A stretch of DNA of 64,000 nucleotides from Aureliella sp046290675. GTDB taxonomy: Bacteria > Planctomycetota > Planctomycetia > Pirellulales > Pirellulaceae. The notes beneath the pieces were generated by a model. It did not search any database, was not told where the DNA came from, and was given only the letters and a program-made list of their open reading frames with translations. This document shows positions 24,770 through 33,984 of the stretch, in pieces. The position numbers and the translations under genes were made by a program. The stretch lies in NCBI GenBank assembly GCA_046290675.1, contig JBKAHA010000012.1, positions 122,535 through 186,534 on the forward strand, written 5' to 3'. Numbering within the stretch: the stretch's first letter is position 1; every line of letters begins with the position of its first letter.

Positions 24770-26440
24770 ATGGCAAATTCGCCTGAGCGACCCATCACAC
24801 TCTTCGATATTCTTGGTGCAGCCTGGAAGTACCGAGTCCGTGTCGTCGCAACCGCGGCCGTGACCTTTGTTCTAGGCGTTATTGCGATCTTCTTGTGGCC
24901 AAAGAAATACGAATCCGAGGCGCAACTATTCGTTCGGCTAGGTCGAGGTTCTGCGCGACTGGATACAGCGACCGTAGGTCAGACCATTTCGATCCAAGAG
25001 TCTCGAGAGGGCGAGATGAACTCGATTGTCAATCTACTCGAAAGCCGCGGATTGGCAGAGGCAGTGGTGGACGACCTTGGGGTGGAACGCATCCTGAAGA
25101 AGTATGCCTTCATCGAAGTGTTGTTGGAGGGGATTACCGATTCAATTCCTTCCCTCGGAGGCGGCGCAGTTGGGGACGATGATGACCCCATGGCACTGAC
25201 GCAAGACGAGATCGATGCTGGGAAAAGACGTGACCTTGCAATTAAGGAATTCATGTCGAACCTGAAGATCGATCTTCCCAAGAAATCAACCACGATTTCG
25301 GTCGTCTATCGAGGGCGGACAAACAAGCTTGCACAAGTCGCGGTGCAGTCAGTCGTCGACCAATTTCAGTCAATGCATTTACAAGCTCACCAGTCGACCG
25401 GTTCGTTGAGCTTTTTTGAAAGCCAATTTGCAGCGCAGGCGCAGATCGTGAATGATTGCGAGAATGATCTGCGGTTGGCGAAGAATGAGCATGGAATTGT
25501 AACTCTCGCGCACCGGCAAGACTCGTTGCGTGAGGAGTTCACCGAGACCAAGAAACTACAATTGGCTGCCAAGTCCGAGTACGAAGCGGCGCTCCAACGG
25601 GTCTCAGCCCTCGAGCAGGACTTCGCTGATCTACCCAAGACCGTGAATTCGGAACGTAGGAAGGGGATCGCCGAAAATGCGCGGGACGCGATGCGAGATC
25701 GGCTTTACGATCTAGAAATTCGGGAGAAGGAACTGTCGGCCAAGTTTTCCGATAGCCATCCCCAGCTAGTGAAAGTGCGTTCGCAACTCGAAAGCGCACG
25801 TTCGATACTAGACGATCAGCCACAGGAGCGAGAGCAAAGTGTCGAGGCAGTGAATCCTGTGGTGATTGCGGTCGAAAATGAATTGATTAAGGCGAAGAGT
25901 GAGCTCAAGGCGACGAAGGCTAGAGTCGATGCCCTGTCGAAGCTTGAAGGTGAGTTACGGCAACGCCAGGAAGAACTGAATGACCTCGAAGTTCTCTCAC
26001 AAGAGCTACAACGGAAGATTGATTTAGCGAAAGACAACTACAACATCTACGCGAAGAAGCTTGAGGAAGCCCGCATCAATGACGCTCTGGATCAAGAATC
26101 CTTGTCGAATGTGACTTTGGTTGCGCCTCCGACTTTGCATTTCAAACACTCGAGCCCCAAACGCTCACTTTTGGCGGTGCTGGTGCTGATGCTCTCCGGG
26201 CTTTCTGGCGTGGCGGTGGCTTTGATAAGCGATTACTTCGACCGAGCCGCGGAATCGGCACAATTGCGGGAGGCCGAGTTCTCGATCTATCGTTCAAATG
26301 TGGAGAGTGAACTCGCGAGCCGCATCGAGTCCCGAGACTACCCACGTGACAGGCTCGGCGAGGTCACGGGTCGACATGATGTTTCTGTCGCAGATTTAGA
26401 GCAGCAGCTGTCCAGCGCGGAAATTGCAAAAGCAAAGTAG
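24770..26440 (+). CDS. Wzz/GumC-type polysaccharide chain-length protein (copy 2)
   Basis: The 556-residue protein is a tandem paralogue of the previous one. They share the start PITLFDILGA versus PLTFFDILGS, the WPKKYESEAQLFVRLGRGSA block, GQTISIQESREGEMNSIV and the C-terminal SPKRSLLAVLVLMLSGLSG membrane helix. It differs in an acidic insert (GAVGDDDDPMALTQDE) and a longer cytoplasmic tail, again without kinase motifs. The likely role is polymer-length control in the periplasm. The two copies might form a mixed oligomer or act on different polymers; the sequence does not decide this. The gap to the upstream gene is 50 bp and to the downstream ligase gene 88 bp. Confidence 0.9.
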   Translation: MANSPERPITLFDILGAAWKYRVRVVATAAVTFVLGVIAIFLWPKKYESEAQLFVRLGRGSARLDTATVGQTISIQESREGEMNSIVNLLESRGLAEAVVDDLGVERILKKYAFIEVLLEGITDSIPSLGGGAVGDDDDPMALTQDEIDAGKRRDLAIKEFMSNLKIDLPKKSTTISVVYRGRTNKLAQVAVQSVVDQFQSMHLQAHQSTGSLSFFESQFAAQAQIVNDCENDLRLAKNEHGIVTLAHRQDSLREEFTETKKLQLAAKSEYEAALQRVSALEQDFADLPKTVNSERRKGIAENARDAMRDRLYDLEIREKELSAKFSDSHPQLVKVRSQLESARSILDDQPQEREQSVEAVNPVVIAVENELIKAKSELKATKARVDALSKLEGELRQRQEELNDLEVLSQELQRKIDLAKDNYNIYAKKLEEARINDALDQESLSNVTLVAPPTLHFKHSSPKRSLLAVLVLMLSGLSGVAVALISDYFDRAAESAQLREAEFSIYRSNVESELASRIESRDYPRDRLGEVTGRHDVSVADLEQQLSSAEIAKAK

Positions 26441-26528
26441 TCCCGCGGGTCTTTTCTCACTCTGACAACTGTTTAGGCAGATTGCACATCACGCTTTTTA
26501 ATTAGAAAACTTCAGCATCCAATCCGTC

Positions 26529-27848
26529 ATGTCGACAGCGTTCACCATCGATCCGCCGAAAAGTTCAGTCCGCGAGTGGCCATTCGCGTGGACGCTGGAC
26601 AAGATCGTTTGCTGGTGTCTAGTCGCTGCCTTGGTGTTTGTGATGGGCGCTGACTTCCGTGGCGATACGGGCGAAAAATTCCAAGTTCACTGGCAGATCT
26701 ACTTGCGACTACTGCTCGCCTTGAGTGCCGGTGCGGTCGGAGGTTTATTCGCTTTCCCAAAGACCTATCGCGATTTTTTCTGTTGGCCTGGCTTGCTATT
26801 GAGCGTTTATGTTCTTTGGTACGCAGTGACGATCCCAACAGCCATCAATAAGAGTTATACGATCGCAGCTTGGATCTCTCTGGTCGGCGTCATTATCTTT
26901 GTTCCTGCAGCGATGCGGATGCTCGGTGGTTATCGCTTCATTTTGGCGATCGCCACGGGCCTTGTGACATTTTTGCTAGGTTCCTGGTTCGCTTATTTGT
27001 TCGTGCCCGAAGTGGGCGTTTTTAAGGAGCAAGTCACGCGGACTGAAGTGTTCGAGCGAATGGGTGGTTTAGGACACCCTAATGAGCTTGGGATGTATTC
27101 CGCCTTTACTGTCTTGGTTTTCGCAGGATTGGGTGTTTCAAAAAGAATGCCATGGACAATCGCTGGGTGTGGAATGCTGCTGGGGGCGGTGACGCTAGTG
27201 GGTTGCTTCAGTCGAACGGCCATGGGCGTCTGCATGGTTGGCCTCATGTTCACCCTCCAAGGGCATTGGCGTCTACGGAGCAATTTGATCGCGGCGGTTT
27301 TGGTAGCCATAGTTGCTTGCATGGTCACCTTCGCAGCACTCGGCTCGGGCCAATTGGATTGGATGATCGAAGATGCGCTCGAGGGGGCGACCAAGACGGG
27401 AAGTACTGATGAGTTGACTACCGCGACCGGTCGAACCGAAATTTGGGCTTACGGTATCAAGCAGATTGCGGATTCTCCACTCTACGGCTACGGCTATTGC
27501 TCGGCTCGCTTCATCATGGAAGAACATAGCTATCACTGCCACAACATCGTGCTCAACGCGATGATGTTTGGCGGAGTCGTCAGCGGCCTGATTGTGCTTG
27601 GGATGGTGCTCTATCTTTGGGGATCCGTTCTATTCAATCCCCGGCCTGAAGTGGATGGTTTGGCGGCTTGTATGCTTGTTGCTGGTATGGTGGAGGGACT
27701 GCTCGGAGCTCCTAGTCCTGCTGCAGCTCTTATCATCTGGTTTACGTTGATCTTCTGGCGGCAACTAAACATGTCTATTGCTGACACTTCACCGGAACTC
27801 GAATCCGACATCACAAGATCGGGTCGATCTGGCTTGGCGGTCAGCTAA
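26529..27848 (+). CDS. O-antigen ligase / polymerase-like membrane protein
   Basis: The 439-residue protein has about ten or more hydrophobic segments and the Wzy_C/O-antigen-ligase signature region. Blocks include GGLGHPNELGMYSAF, the extracytoplasmic stretch with TGRTEIWAYGIKQIADSPLYGYGY and the SYHCHNIVLNAMMFGG block with conserved His residues. It would polymerise or ligate lipid-linked glycan at the outer face of the inner membrane. It closes the three-gene plus-strand cluster with two Wzz proteins, which supports an exopolysaccharide role. Polymerase and ligase cannot be told apart by sequence reading alone. Confidence 0.85.
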   Translation: MSTAFTIDPPKSSVREWPFAWTLDKIVCWCLVAALVFVMGADFRGDTGEKFQVHWQIYLRLLLALSAGAVGGLFAFPKTYRDFFCWPGLLLSVYVLWYAVTIPTAINKSYTIAAWISLVGVIIFVPAAMRMLGGYRFILAIATGLVTFLLGSWFAYLFVPEVGVFKEQVTRTEVFERMGGLGHPNELGMYSAFTVLVFAGLGVSKRMPWTIAGCGMLLGAVTLVGCFSRTAMGVCMVGLMFTLQGHWRLRSNLIAAVLVAIVACMVTFAALGSGQLDWMIEDALEGATKTGSTDELTTATGRTEIWAYGIKQIADSPLYGYGYCSARFIMEEHSYHCHNIVLNAMMFGGVVSGLIVLGMVLYLWGSVLFNPRPEVDGLAACMLVAGMVEGLLGAPSPAAALIIWFTLIFWRQLNMSIADTSPELESDITRSGRSGLAVS

Positions 27849-27883
27849 CGGTTGCCACTGTCCATTTCATCAGTTTTGGTGGT

Positions 27884-27922
27884 TTTCAAACGAAAAGAGG
27901 CGACTGGACAATCCAGCCGCCT
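27884..27922 (-). terminator. Terminator between convergent genes
   Basis: The inverted repeat GAGGCGACTGGA / TCCAGCCGCCTC (27896-27922, one mismatch, loop CAA) forms a GC-rich hairpin. On the minus strand it is followed by TTTTCGTTT, so it best serves the minus-strand gene ending at 28031. It lies 48 bp past the plus-strand ligase gene and may stop both. Confidence 0.65.
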
Positions 27923-28030
27923 CGAGATTCACTCTAGCTGCTCTCAGTTGGAGGAAGCCGCCCTGCTCTTTTCGTCCAAGGGCATCCTGGCATATTGAGA
28001 AAGCGAATTTCCTCAGCGGCTAACTTGGGC

Positions 28031-30229
28031 TTATTCGCAGACCCAGGTCCACTTGGTCACCGTGACGCCTTTGTCGTTGACATGAGTGGTGGCTGACATG
28101 TGGCCCGCCGAGCTGAAGCAGTCCCAGATGTCCAAAATGTCTTGACCGGTTGGAATGGGTCCTGGTCCCTCCTCGAGCGGATCCGAAAGGGCCTTGCCTT
28201 CGATGGTTAGTCCATATTCGACCCAAGGTTTTAACTTTTCAACGATGCCCGCGACGTCGAAGTACGAGACCGCTGCGACGGAAGAGTCTTCTTCATACCA
28301 TTCTGGAATACCCTGGGCTTGCTGGCTAACGGCCATGTCGCGGACCTGACGGCCACTGAGACCGAAAACGATTGCTTCATCCGTCAGCAATGCTTGTGGT
28401 TCAAATCCCTCGATGGGAAGAGCGCTCGTCAATTCGTCATAGGTGAATCTAGTCGACCCATTGGTATCATCCAGCTTTGGACGCGGGATAACGTACTCGG
28501 GAGGCGCCGAATCGGGAGCGAGCTCACGCATGAGATCGAGAGTACGATCGAAGACGCCAAAAAGATCGGCTCCGCCTTCAATGAATAAATCGCGATCATT
28601 GACGTCGCAAGCAAATGCCATTTCCGGAAGGGGCAATTCGTCCTTCGGTGAAGGCAGCTCCGGTAATTCACTAACCATCCAGTCAAGCGAAAAGGTGAAG
28701 ACAGTTTCGTTGTTGGCCATGGATGGACCAATCTTGTTCTTGAAGACGTCGATCATGTCCTCTAGGAGTGGAAATCCTTCGTCAACAGCCAGCATCGCGA
28801 GTCGCTTATCCTCTTCACCGTCTTCGACGAGACTGATGAATCGCTTGATGTGAGCGGGTGCATTTTGAAGCAGGAAATCAACCATTTCCATAGCCTCTGC
28901 ATTCGTGCGTTGCTTCACTGCGACGTAAGCAAGTGGCTTTTTGCCAGCGTGATTGATGATTCGAAGCGGGCTCGCATTATCGAACACGGATGGCGTTGTC
29001 GCGTTGTAGGAGTACCCTTCTAGTCCGTTGCCTGTGGAGCGCGTCCAAGAGAGTACGGAACCGAACTTGGGTGCTAGCTCAGCAAGCTTTGAGTCCATCC
29101 ATTTGGCATCCGACTGGATGTCGTCGATCCATTCGCCCATGTCGGGCATTCGACCCGCTTGGGATTGCATCGCCACTGAGAATTGCGTCGCAATACGTTC
29201 GAAGTAATCCGTAAAGCTCGCGTCCCAATTGCTTTGACTGAATTCTGAGGAAATATACGCAATCGAGCGAAGATTCTCTGTGTTGCCTGATCGGATTGGT
29301 TCCAGGTCGGGGTGGTCGAGCAGTTTCTTCTCTGCATCACCGAAGGTTGCGATGACGTCGGGCTGCTCACTAATGGTCAGTAGCAGCACATCTGATTTGA
29401 CGCCCATGCTGAAATAGATAGCACGATCGCCGAGAAGCTGGACGATTTTTTCCGCCACTTGCCTCTCATTTCCGCTTAGTTGATGTAGAGGGATCAGAGA
29501 GCCAGCAAGTGAAATTGATAGGGACTGTCCATCCTCGAGATCTTTCCTCGCGAGACGTTGAAGGAATGGCTTTGCTTGTTCAAATTGAGAACCGCCAAGT
29601 CGCATGATGGCTTCTAATGCGTCGAGCTGGATACGAAGATTGTCGTCATCTTCAATTCGGAAGCCCAGCACAAAAGTTGGTACTCGAATTCCATCCAGAT
29701 CTGTAGGAGACAGTTCATTGAAGTAGTTCTCGAGTGCGTCGGGGCCCTGGCCCATGACAGTCATTATTTCTGACTGCAATTTGGCTAGGCCAGCGAGCGA
29801 ATCATTGAGATCGCCACCGATGTAGGCGAAATTTTCGTCGCTCCACATTTCTTTTGCGATCTTCAGTAGGTTCTTGATATTTGGGTTCTGTAACCAAGCT
29901 TTGGCTTGTTTAACCTGACCAGCTTCTGCGTCCCACTGTTGGTTCAGTTCGGCTTCGAGTTTCTGGATATACGAAGTCGCTCGCAGACGCTCCAAGAATG
30001 GCCCGTCGATGAATTCTGCCCATGCGTCGCTAATATTGACGTTGGTTGTGTAGAGTGCCGCGTCCTGCGGTACCAGCGCGAGCGAGCTATCTTCTAGCTC
30101 TCCCGCTTGAGTGGCTGACATGCCAACTGAAAAAGCTAGGCACAGGGCCGTCAACTGATGCGTGATGCCTCGCGACGAATTGAGGCGAAAATTCGGCCTC
30201 CGAAAAAGCTCCGTAAAGCGGAAGTACAT
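28031..30229 (-). CDS. Exported protein of unknown function (732 aa)
   Basis: The ATG at 30229 is preceded by AAGGA and gives 732 residues. A signal peptide is visible (hydrophobic LTALCLAFSVGMSATQAGE, cleavage near QAG). The mature part is an alpha/beta protein with the start SSLALVPQDAALYTTNVN and later self-similar segments such as PLAYVAVKQRTNAEAMEMVDFLL. It resembles the DUF3352-type large exported proteins seen in planctomycetes, but I cannot assign the family firmly. There are no catalytic motifs, no lipobox and no further membrane helices, so it is probably periplasmic. It stands alone between the exopolysaccharide cluster and purQ. Confidence 0.8.
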   Translation of the reverse strand: MYFRFTELFRRPNFRLNSSRGITHQLTALCLAFSVGMSATQAGELEDSSLALVPQDAALYTTNVNISDAWAEFIDGPFLERLRATSYIQKLEAELNQQWDAEAGQVKQAKAWLQNPNIKNLLKIAKEMWSDENFAYIGGDLNDSLAGLAKLQSEIMTVMGQGPDALENYFNELSPTDLDGIRVPTFVLGFRIEDDDNLRIQLDALEAIMRLGGSQFEQAKPFLQRLARKDLEDGQSLSISLAGSLIPLHQLSGNERQVAEKIVQLLGDRAIYFSMGVKSDVLLLTISEQPDVIATFGDAEKKLLDHPDLEPIRSGNTENLRSIAYISSEFSQSNWDASFTDYFERIATQFSVAMQSQAGRMPDMGEWIDDIQSDAKWMDSKLAELAPKFGSVLSWTRSTGNGLEGYSYNATTPSVFDNASPLRIINHAGKKPLAYVAVKQRTNAEAMEMVDFLLQNAPAHIKRFISLVEDGEEDKRLAMLAVDEGFPLLEDMIDVFKNKIGPSMANNETVFTFSLDWMVSELPELPSPKDELPLPEMAFACDVNDRDLFIEGGADLFGVFDRTLDLMRELAPDSAPPEYVIPRPKLDDTNGSTRFTYDELTSALPIEGFEPQALLTDEAIVFGLSGRQVRDMAVSQQAQGIPEWYEEDSSVAAVSYFDVAGIVEKLKPWVEYGLTIEGKALSDPLEEGPGPIPTGQDILDIWDCFSSAGHMSATTHVNDKGVTVTKWTWVCE

Positions 30230-30816
30230 CAAAATTTCCTTGCTTGAAGTAATGGTAAGTACTCGGGCATAGGTGCTCGAAGGCTTGAATCTGTTGGGCA
30301 AGCAGATCCGCCATGTTTACGAATTGGGAAAGGTTTCTGATCGAACAAAATGAGCTTCGACCGGAAAGCATTGCGGCGAAAAGGCTATTGCGAGGCCAGC
30401 TGTCGAAACAGTGCACTTCCGGTTCGTGTTTCACAGTGAATTCTTGGCATGTCTGGAGGCGGATCCGAACATTCCTGGCAGATGATGAATCAGGTCATCG
30501 CGCTGCCTAAACCAAGTTCCGTTCGATATTTGGCCCAGCAGGAGAGGTAGAACTGAAGGGACGGATCGCTCCGAGTCGCTTCAAATGGACCTGATATCGT
30601 GAACACAGCTTGAATCTACCAGATCTCGATGACGCCGATCTATATCCATTGGGCGAATTTGTGCAGAAGCTGGGCGCAAGTTCCTTTGGATTCGAAATAA
30701 AGAAGCCTCCACGTGGGCTTTCAGCTTGGCTACGAAAGGAATGCCCGATGACGGAATCCATGGCAAAGCGATCAGCTCCGGGAGCCTGGATGAGCTGGGT
30801 GAGAAAATGCAAAACA
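30230..30816. other. Intergenic region, no gene seen
   Basis: About 590 bp between the 732-aa exported protein and purQ. Several frames exist on both strands, but none has a ribosome site and protein-like composition together. No RNA gene or repeat was recognised. Confidence 0.45.
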
Positions 30817-31620
30817 TTAGCCGAAGTAGTTGACTGCGTTTCGAAATACCTGCAGGCCTTCTCCTTCGGACGGCTGCGAATCGCGGCGTGTCCAGGCAGG
30901 GTGATGCGTGGGATCGATATGGCGCTCGGGGTGCGGCATGAGCCCAAAAATGCGTCCAGAAGGATCACAGATGCCTGCCACATTTCGATCGGCACCATTG
31001 GGGTTCACAGGAAATGGAAGCGTCTCATCGCCAGTTTCGCCATTCTCAGTCGAATAGGCTAGGCAGAGCTGATTGTTATTGCGGAGCTGATCTAACGCTT
31101 CATCACCCGCACCGACAAACCGACCCTCCGCATGTGCCATCGGCAGGTACATCGATTCAATCCCGGTTAGAAACGGTGACGGGTTGTCGGCGGCGCATTT
31201 CAAATTCACCCAGCGATCTTCGAATCGTGCTTGCTGATTCCAAGTCAACGTCGCAGGTGGTTTTTCATCCGCATCTTGATAGTGGGATTTCGGAAAGAAA
31301 ATTCCCAATCGCATCATCACTTGGAATCCGTTGCAAATTCCAAGCACGAGCCGGTCTGACTCGCGGAAGGAGTTGACTAAATCGGAAAGATGGACATTGA
31401 GTCGCTGTGCGAGGATCCTGCCCGCGGCAATATCGTCACCATAGCTGAAGCCGCCGGGAAAGCACAGGATTTGGAAATCACTTCCGCATTCAGGTGATTC
31501 AACAAGGCGATTCACATGGATGCGTTCCACATTGGCACCCGCTTGTTCAAAAGCATATGCAGTTTCTTCGTCGCAATTGGTCCCAGGGGCTCGCAGCACA
31601 AGAACCGTAGGCTTCGCCAT
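30817..31620 (-). CDS. purQ: Phosphoribosylformylglycinamidine synthase, glutaminase subunit (PurQ)
   Basis: The 267-residue protein is a class I glutamine amidotransferase of PurQ type. It starts MAKPTVLVLRAPGTNCDEE, has the nucleophile Cys near 95 in VLGICNGFQVM and the His/Glu pair in GLMPHPERHIDP. PurQ supplies ammonia to PurL in the fourth step of purine synthesis, forming FGAM from FGAR. ATG 31620 with AAGGAAG upstream is chosen; the frame is open further upstream to 31752, but that extension lacks family similarity. purS and purL are not in this window. The length matches the longer PurQ variants found outside Gram-positive bacteria. Confidence 0.95.
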   Translation of the reverse strand: MAKPTVLVLRAPGTNCDEETAYAFEQAGANVERIHVNRLVESPECGSDFQILCFPGGFSYGDDIAAGRILAQRLNVHLSDLVNSFRESDRLVLGICNGFQVMMRLGIFFPKSHYQDADEKPPATLTWNQQARFEDRWVNLKCAADNPSPFLTGIESMYLPMAHAEGRFVGAGDEALDQLRNNNQLCLAYSTENGETGDETLPFPVNPNGADRNVAGICDPSGRIFGLMPHPERHIDPTHHPAWTRRDSQPSEGEGLQVFRNAVNYFG

Positions 31621-32042
31621 TTTGGAATCTTCCTTACTGATCGCGTTCGGTCGTTTGCCGCGTAAACGGAACCGAGGCAGGCGTCCGCTAATTTCATCGA
31701 AACCAGAGGCAAAATGGGGGTAGCCCTGTGGCATTTCCGATTCGGATGCCACTCGTGTCGGCCCGTAACCTTTGGCGAAACTAGGGCATCGATGAATCTA
31801 GCTGCTCTCGCGGCAAATGGTGCTCAGAGGTTACCAAAACGTTTGTTGGTGAACAGGTAGGCAAGCCGAGTTGGGATCGCCAAATGGTCGTGGATTCATA
31901 TTGAGATTGACAACAAGTTGCTTTGCTCAAACCCAAGTAGGGGGTCACAATGCAGGCTCGCTCGCTATGTTCTCGCTGGGGCCGGAGCTAGACAGCCGTG
32001 CGTGGCTTCGCTAGCCTACGGTCAAAAGAGAAAGGAACTCAG
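31621..32042. other. Intergenic region between divergent genes
   Basis: About 420 bp separate purQ (minus) and the SGL protein gene (plus). No gene or RNA was recognised. Both promoters should be here; I did not find a convincing consensus pair. Confidence 0.45.
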
Positions 32043-32999
32043 ATGCCCAAGACGACGACTGCTGAACTGCTCTATTTGCCTGAGACGGAGGAAGCTCGAT
32101 TTCTACCGGAAGGTCCCACTGGGTTATCTCCCTCACTCTTTAGCTGGGTGGCCATTCAGCACGGCGCGGAAGCAAGCGTAGGATCGCTGAATATCTTCGA
32201 TGTTGAGACCAAGAAAAACCGTAGCTTTCCTCTGCACGGTCGCCCTGGGTTTGCAAAACCAACGAGTGACTCGAACAGGTTTATCGTTGGGCTCGAACGA
32301 GAATTGGGCATCTTTGACATTTCGGACGGAAGTTGGAATCGGCTAAGTGACGGCATCGATGCCAAAGTAGATGGCACTGTAGTCAATGACGGTACTCTCT
32401 ATGCCAACAATGCCGTATTCGGGACTAAGGACCTCGAGTTTGCGACACCGAAGGCGGGGCTCTACTTGTATCGCGGCGACGATTCAAAACTCATTCAGTT
32501 GCGAGACGATCAGGTATGCAGCAATGGGAAAGACGTGATCGATAGCGGCGACGGCGGTTTGTCGTTGATTGATATCGACTCTCCCACGCGTAAGGTTGTT
32601 CGTTACCCAATCGATATTGATGCGGGAAGTCTGGGAGAACCACAAGTAGTTGTCGACTTGACCGATCTCGAGGCGGTGCCTGACGGCATGACGATGACAC
32701 CGGACGAACAGAGTCTGATTGTTAGCTTCTACAATCCGAATCCAGCCGAGTTCGGTGAGACTAGACAGTACAGTTTGTACAACGGCGAATTGGAGCATAC
32801 CTGGTTGACGCCCGGCAGCCCGCAGGCAACCTGTCCGCTGCTCCTGGAGATGAAAGACGGTAGTGTCAGCCTGATCATTACGACGGCCGTCGAGCATATG
32901 TCTTCTGAGCGAAGAGCGCAATCGCCCAACGCAGGCGGTTTGTTTATCGCAGAGACGTCATTCCGCAGTCCTCCGATGAGTCCACGTTTTCCAGTTTGA
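32043..32999 (+). CDS. SMP-30/gluconolactonase-type beta-propeller protein
   Basis: The 318-residue protein starts at ATG 32043, after AAAGGA. It shows the six-bladed SGL propeller pattern: PEGPTGLSPSLFSWVAIQHG early on, TKAGLY-like turns (ATPKAGLYLYRGDD), and the C-terminal PDGMTMTPDEQSLIVSFYNP, which carries the metal-site Asn/Asp region of the family. No signal peptide is visible, so it is probably cytosolic. Family members hydrolyse sugar lactones or other esters in a calcium-dependent way; the substrate here is not evident. It lies 120 bp before folP on the same strand. Confidence 0.8.
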   Translation: MPKTTTAELLYLPETEEARFLPEGPTGLSPSLFSWVAIQHGAEASVGSLNIFDVETKKNRSFPLHGRPGFAKPTSDSNRFIVGLERELGIFDISDGSWNRLSDGIDAKVDGTVVNDGTLYANNAVFGTKDLEFATPKAGLYLYRGDDSKLIQLRDDQVCSNGKDVIDSGDGGLSLIDIDSPTRKVVRYPIDIDAGSLGEPQVVVDLTDLEAVPDGMTMTPDEQSLIVSFYNPNPAEFGETRQYSLYNGELEHTWLTPGSPQATCPLLLEMKDGSVSLIITTAVEHMSSERRAQSPNAGGLFIAETSFRSPPMSPRFPV

Positions 33000-33119
33000 G
33001 AAAATTTGGACTTGAGTGTTGGAGAGCGAAGAAAGCGTTGAGTGCCGTCGCACCCACACCATCGATATTGGATATTGGGATCAGGGAAACTTCTCAACGC
33101 AGCTTTGAGGGACGCATTG

Positions 33120-33959
33120 GTGAGTGCAAATCTTTGGCGACTTCGTACCCGTTCCCTTGTACTCGGAGAACGCCCTCTTTTGATGGGGATCTTGAATGTC
33201 ACTCCGGACAGTTTCTCAGATGGTGGCCATTTCTTTACCCCACAGCAAGCCGCCGAACGCGCACTTGTGATGGAGGATGATGGTGCGGATATCTTGGATA
33301 TTGGTGGGGAGAGTACTCGACCCTACAGCGAACCCGTTTCGACAGAGGAAGAAATTCGTCGAATTGAACCTGTCTTGCAAGCCATCGCAGACCGAGTTTC
33401 GATACCGATTTCAATTGACACATCCAAGTCAGCCGTGGCCAAAGCAGCCATCGCATTGGGTGCTGAGATTATCAACGATGTGACGGGATTCGAGGGCGAT
33501 CAAGAAATGGTCTCGGTCGCGAGGGATTCCGAAGCCGGGATTTGCGCGATGCACATGCAAGGCACGCCCCAAACCATGCAGGATGATCCGCAGTACCGAG
33601 ATGTGGTGCAGGATATCCTGAACTATTTGGTCCAGCGAAAACGTTGGCTATTAGAAGCCGGCATTGAACAAGATCGAATATGTTTGGATCCTGGAATCGG
33701 ATTTGGCAAAACGCACGACCACAATCTCGAGCTGCTGAAAGGCTGCACGGCATTCCACGCGACCGACTGCCCGATTCTGATTGGTCACTCCAGGAAAGGC
33801 TTTATCGGGAAACTGCTCGGAGACAAGTCATTGCCCAGAACGGTCGGCAGCGTAGCGGTTAGCGTCTTTCTTGCGCAGAAGAAAATGCATATTCTTCGAG
33901 TCCACGACGTAAAGGAAACGAAGCAGGCACTCGATTGCTACTTGCCGCTATTGAATTAG
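33120..33959 (+). CDS. folP: Dihydropteroate synthase (FolP)
   Basis: The protein has all the main DHPS blocks: LMGILNVTPDSFSDGG, ILDIGGESTRP, ISIDTSKSAVAKAA, INDVTGF, CLDPGIGFGKT and GHSRKGFIGK. It joins 4-aminobenzoate to dihydropterin pyrophosphate in folate synthesis. The GTG at 33120 with GAGGG 10 bp upstream gives 279 residues, close to the E. coli enzyme. A GTG at 33042 would add 26 residues with no family match. It is single on the plus strand between an SGL protein and a convergent PQQ-propeller gene. A second, divergent DHPS-like protein is encoded at 49056. Confidence 0.95.
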   Translation: MSANLWRLRTRSLVLGERPLLMGILNVTPDSFSDGGHFFTPQQAAERALVMEDDGADILDIGGESTRPYSEPVSTEEEIRRIEPVLQAIADRVSIPISIDTSKSAVAKAAIALGAEIINDVTGFEGDQEMVSVARDSEAGICAMHMQGTPQTMQDDPQYRDVVQDILNYLVQRKRWLLEAGIEQDRICLDPGIGFGKTHDHNLELLKGCTAFHATDCPILIGHSRKGFIGKLLGDKSLPRTVGSVAVSVFLAQKKMHILRVHDVKETKQALDCYLPLLN

Positions 33960-33984
33960 TGGATGGGTTCAAATGGGACGCGGT

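Noticed and set aside
30507..30998. 163-codon minus-strand frame overlapping purQ
   Set aside because: It overlaps the end of purQ in another frame and has no domain or ribosome site.
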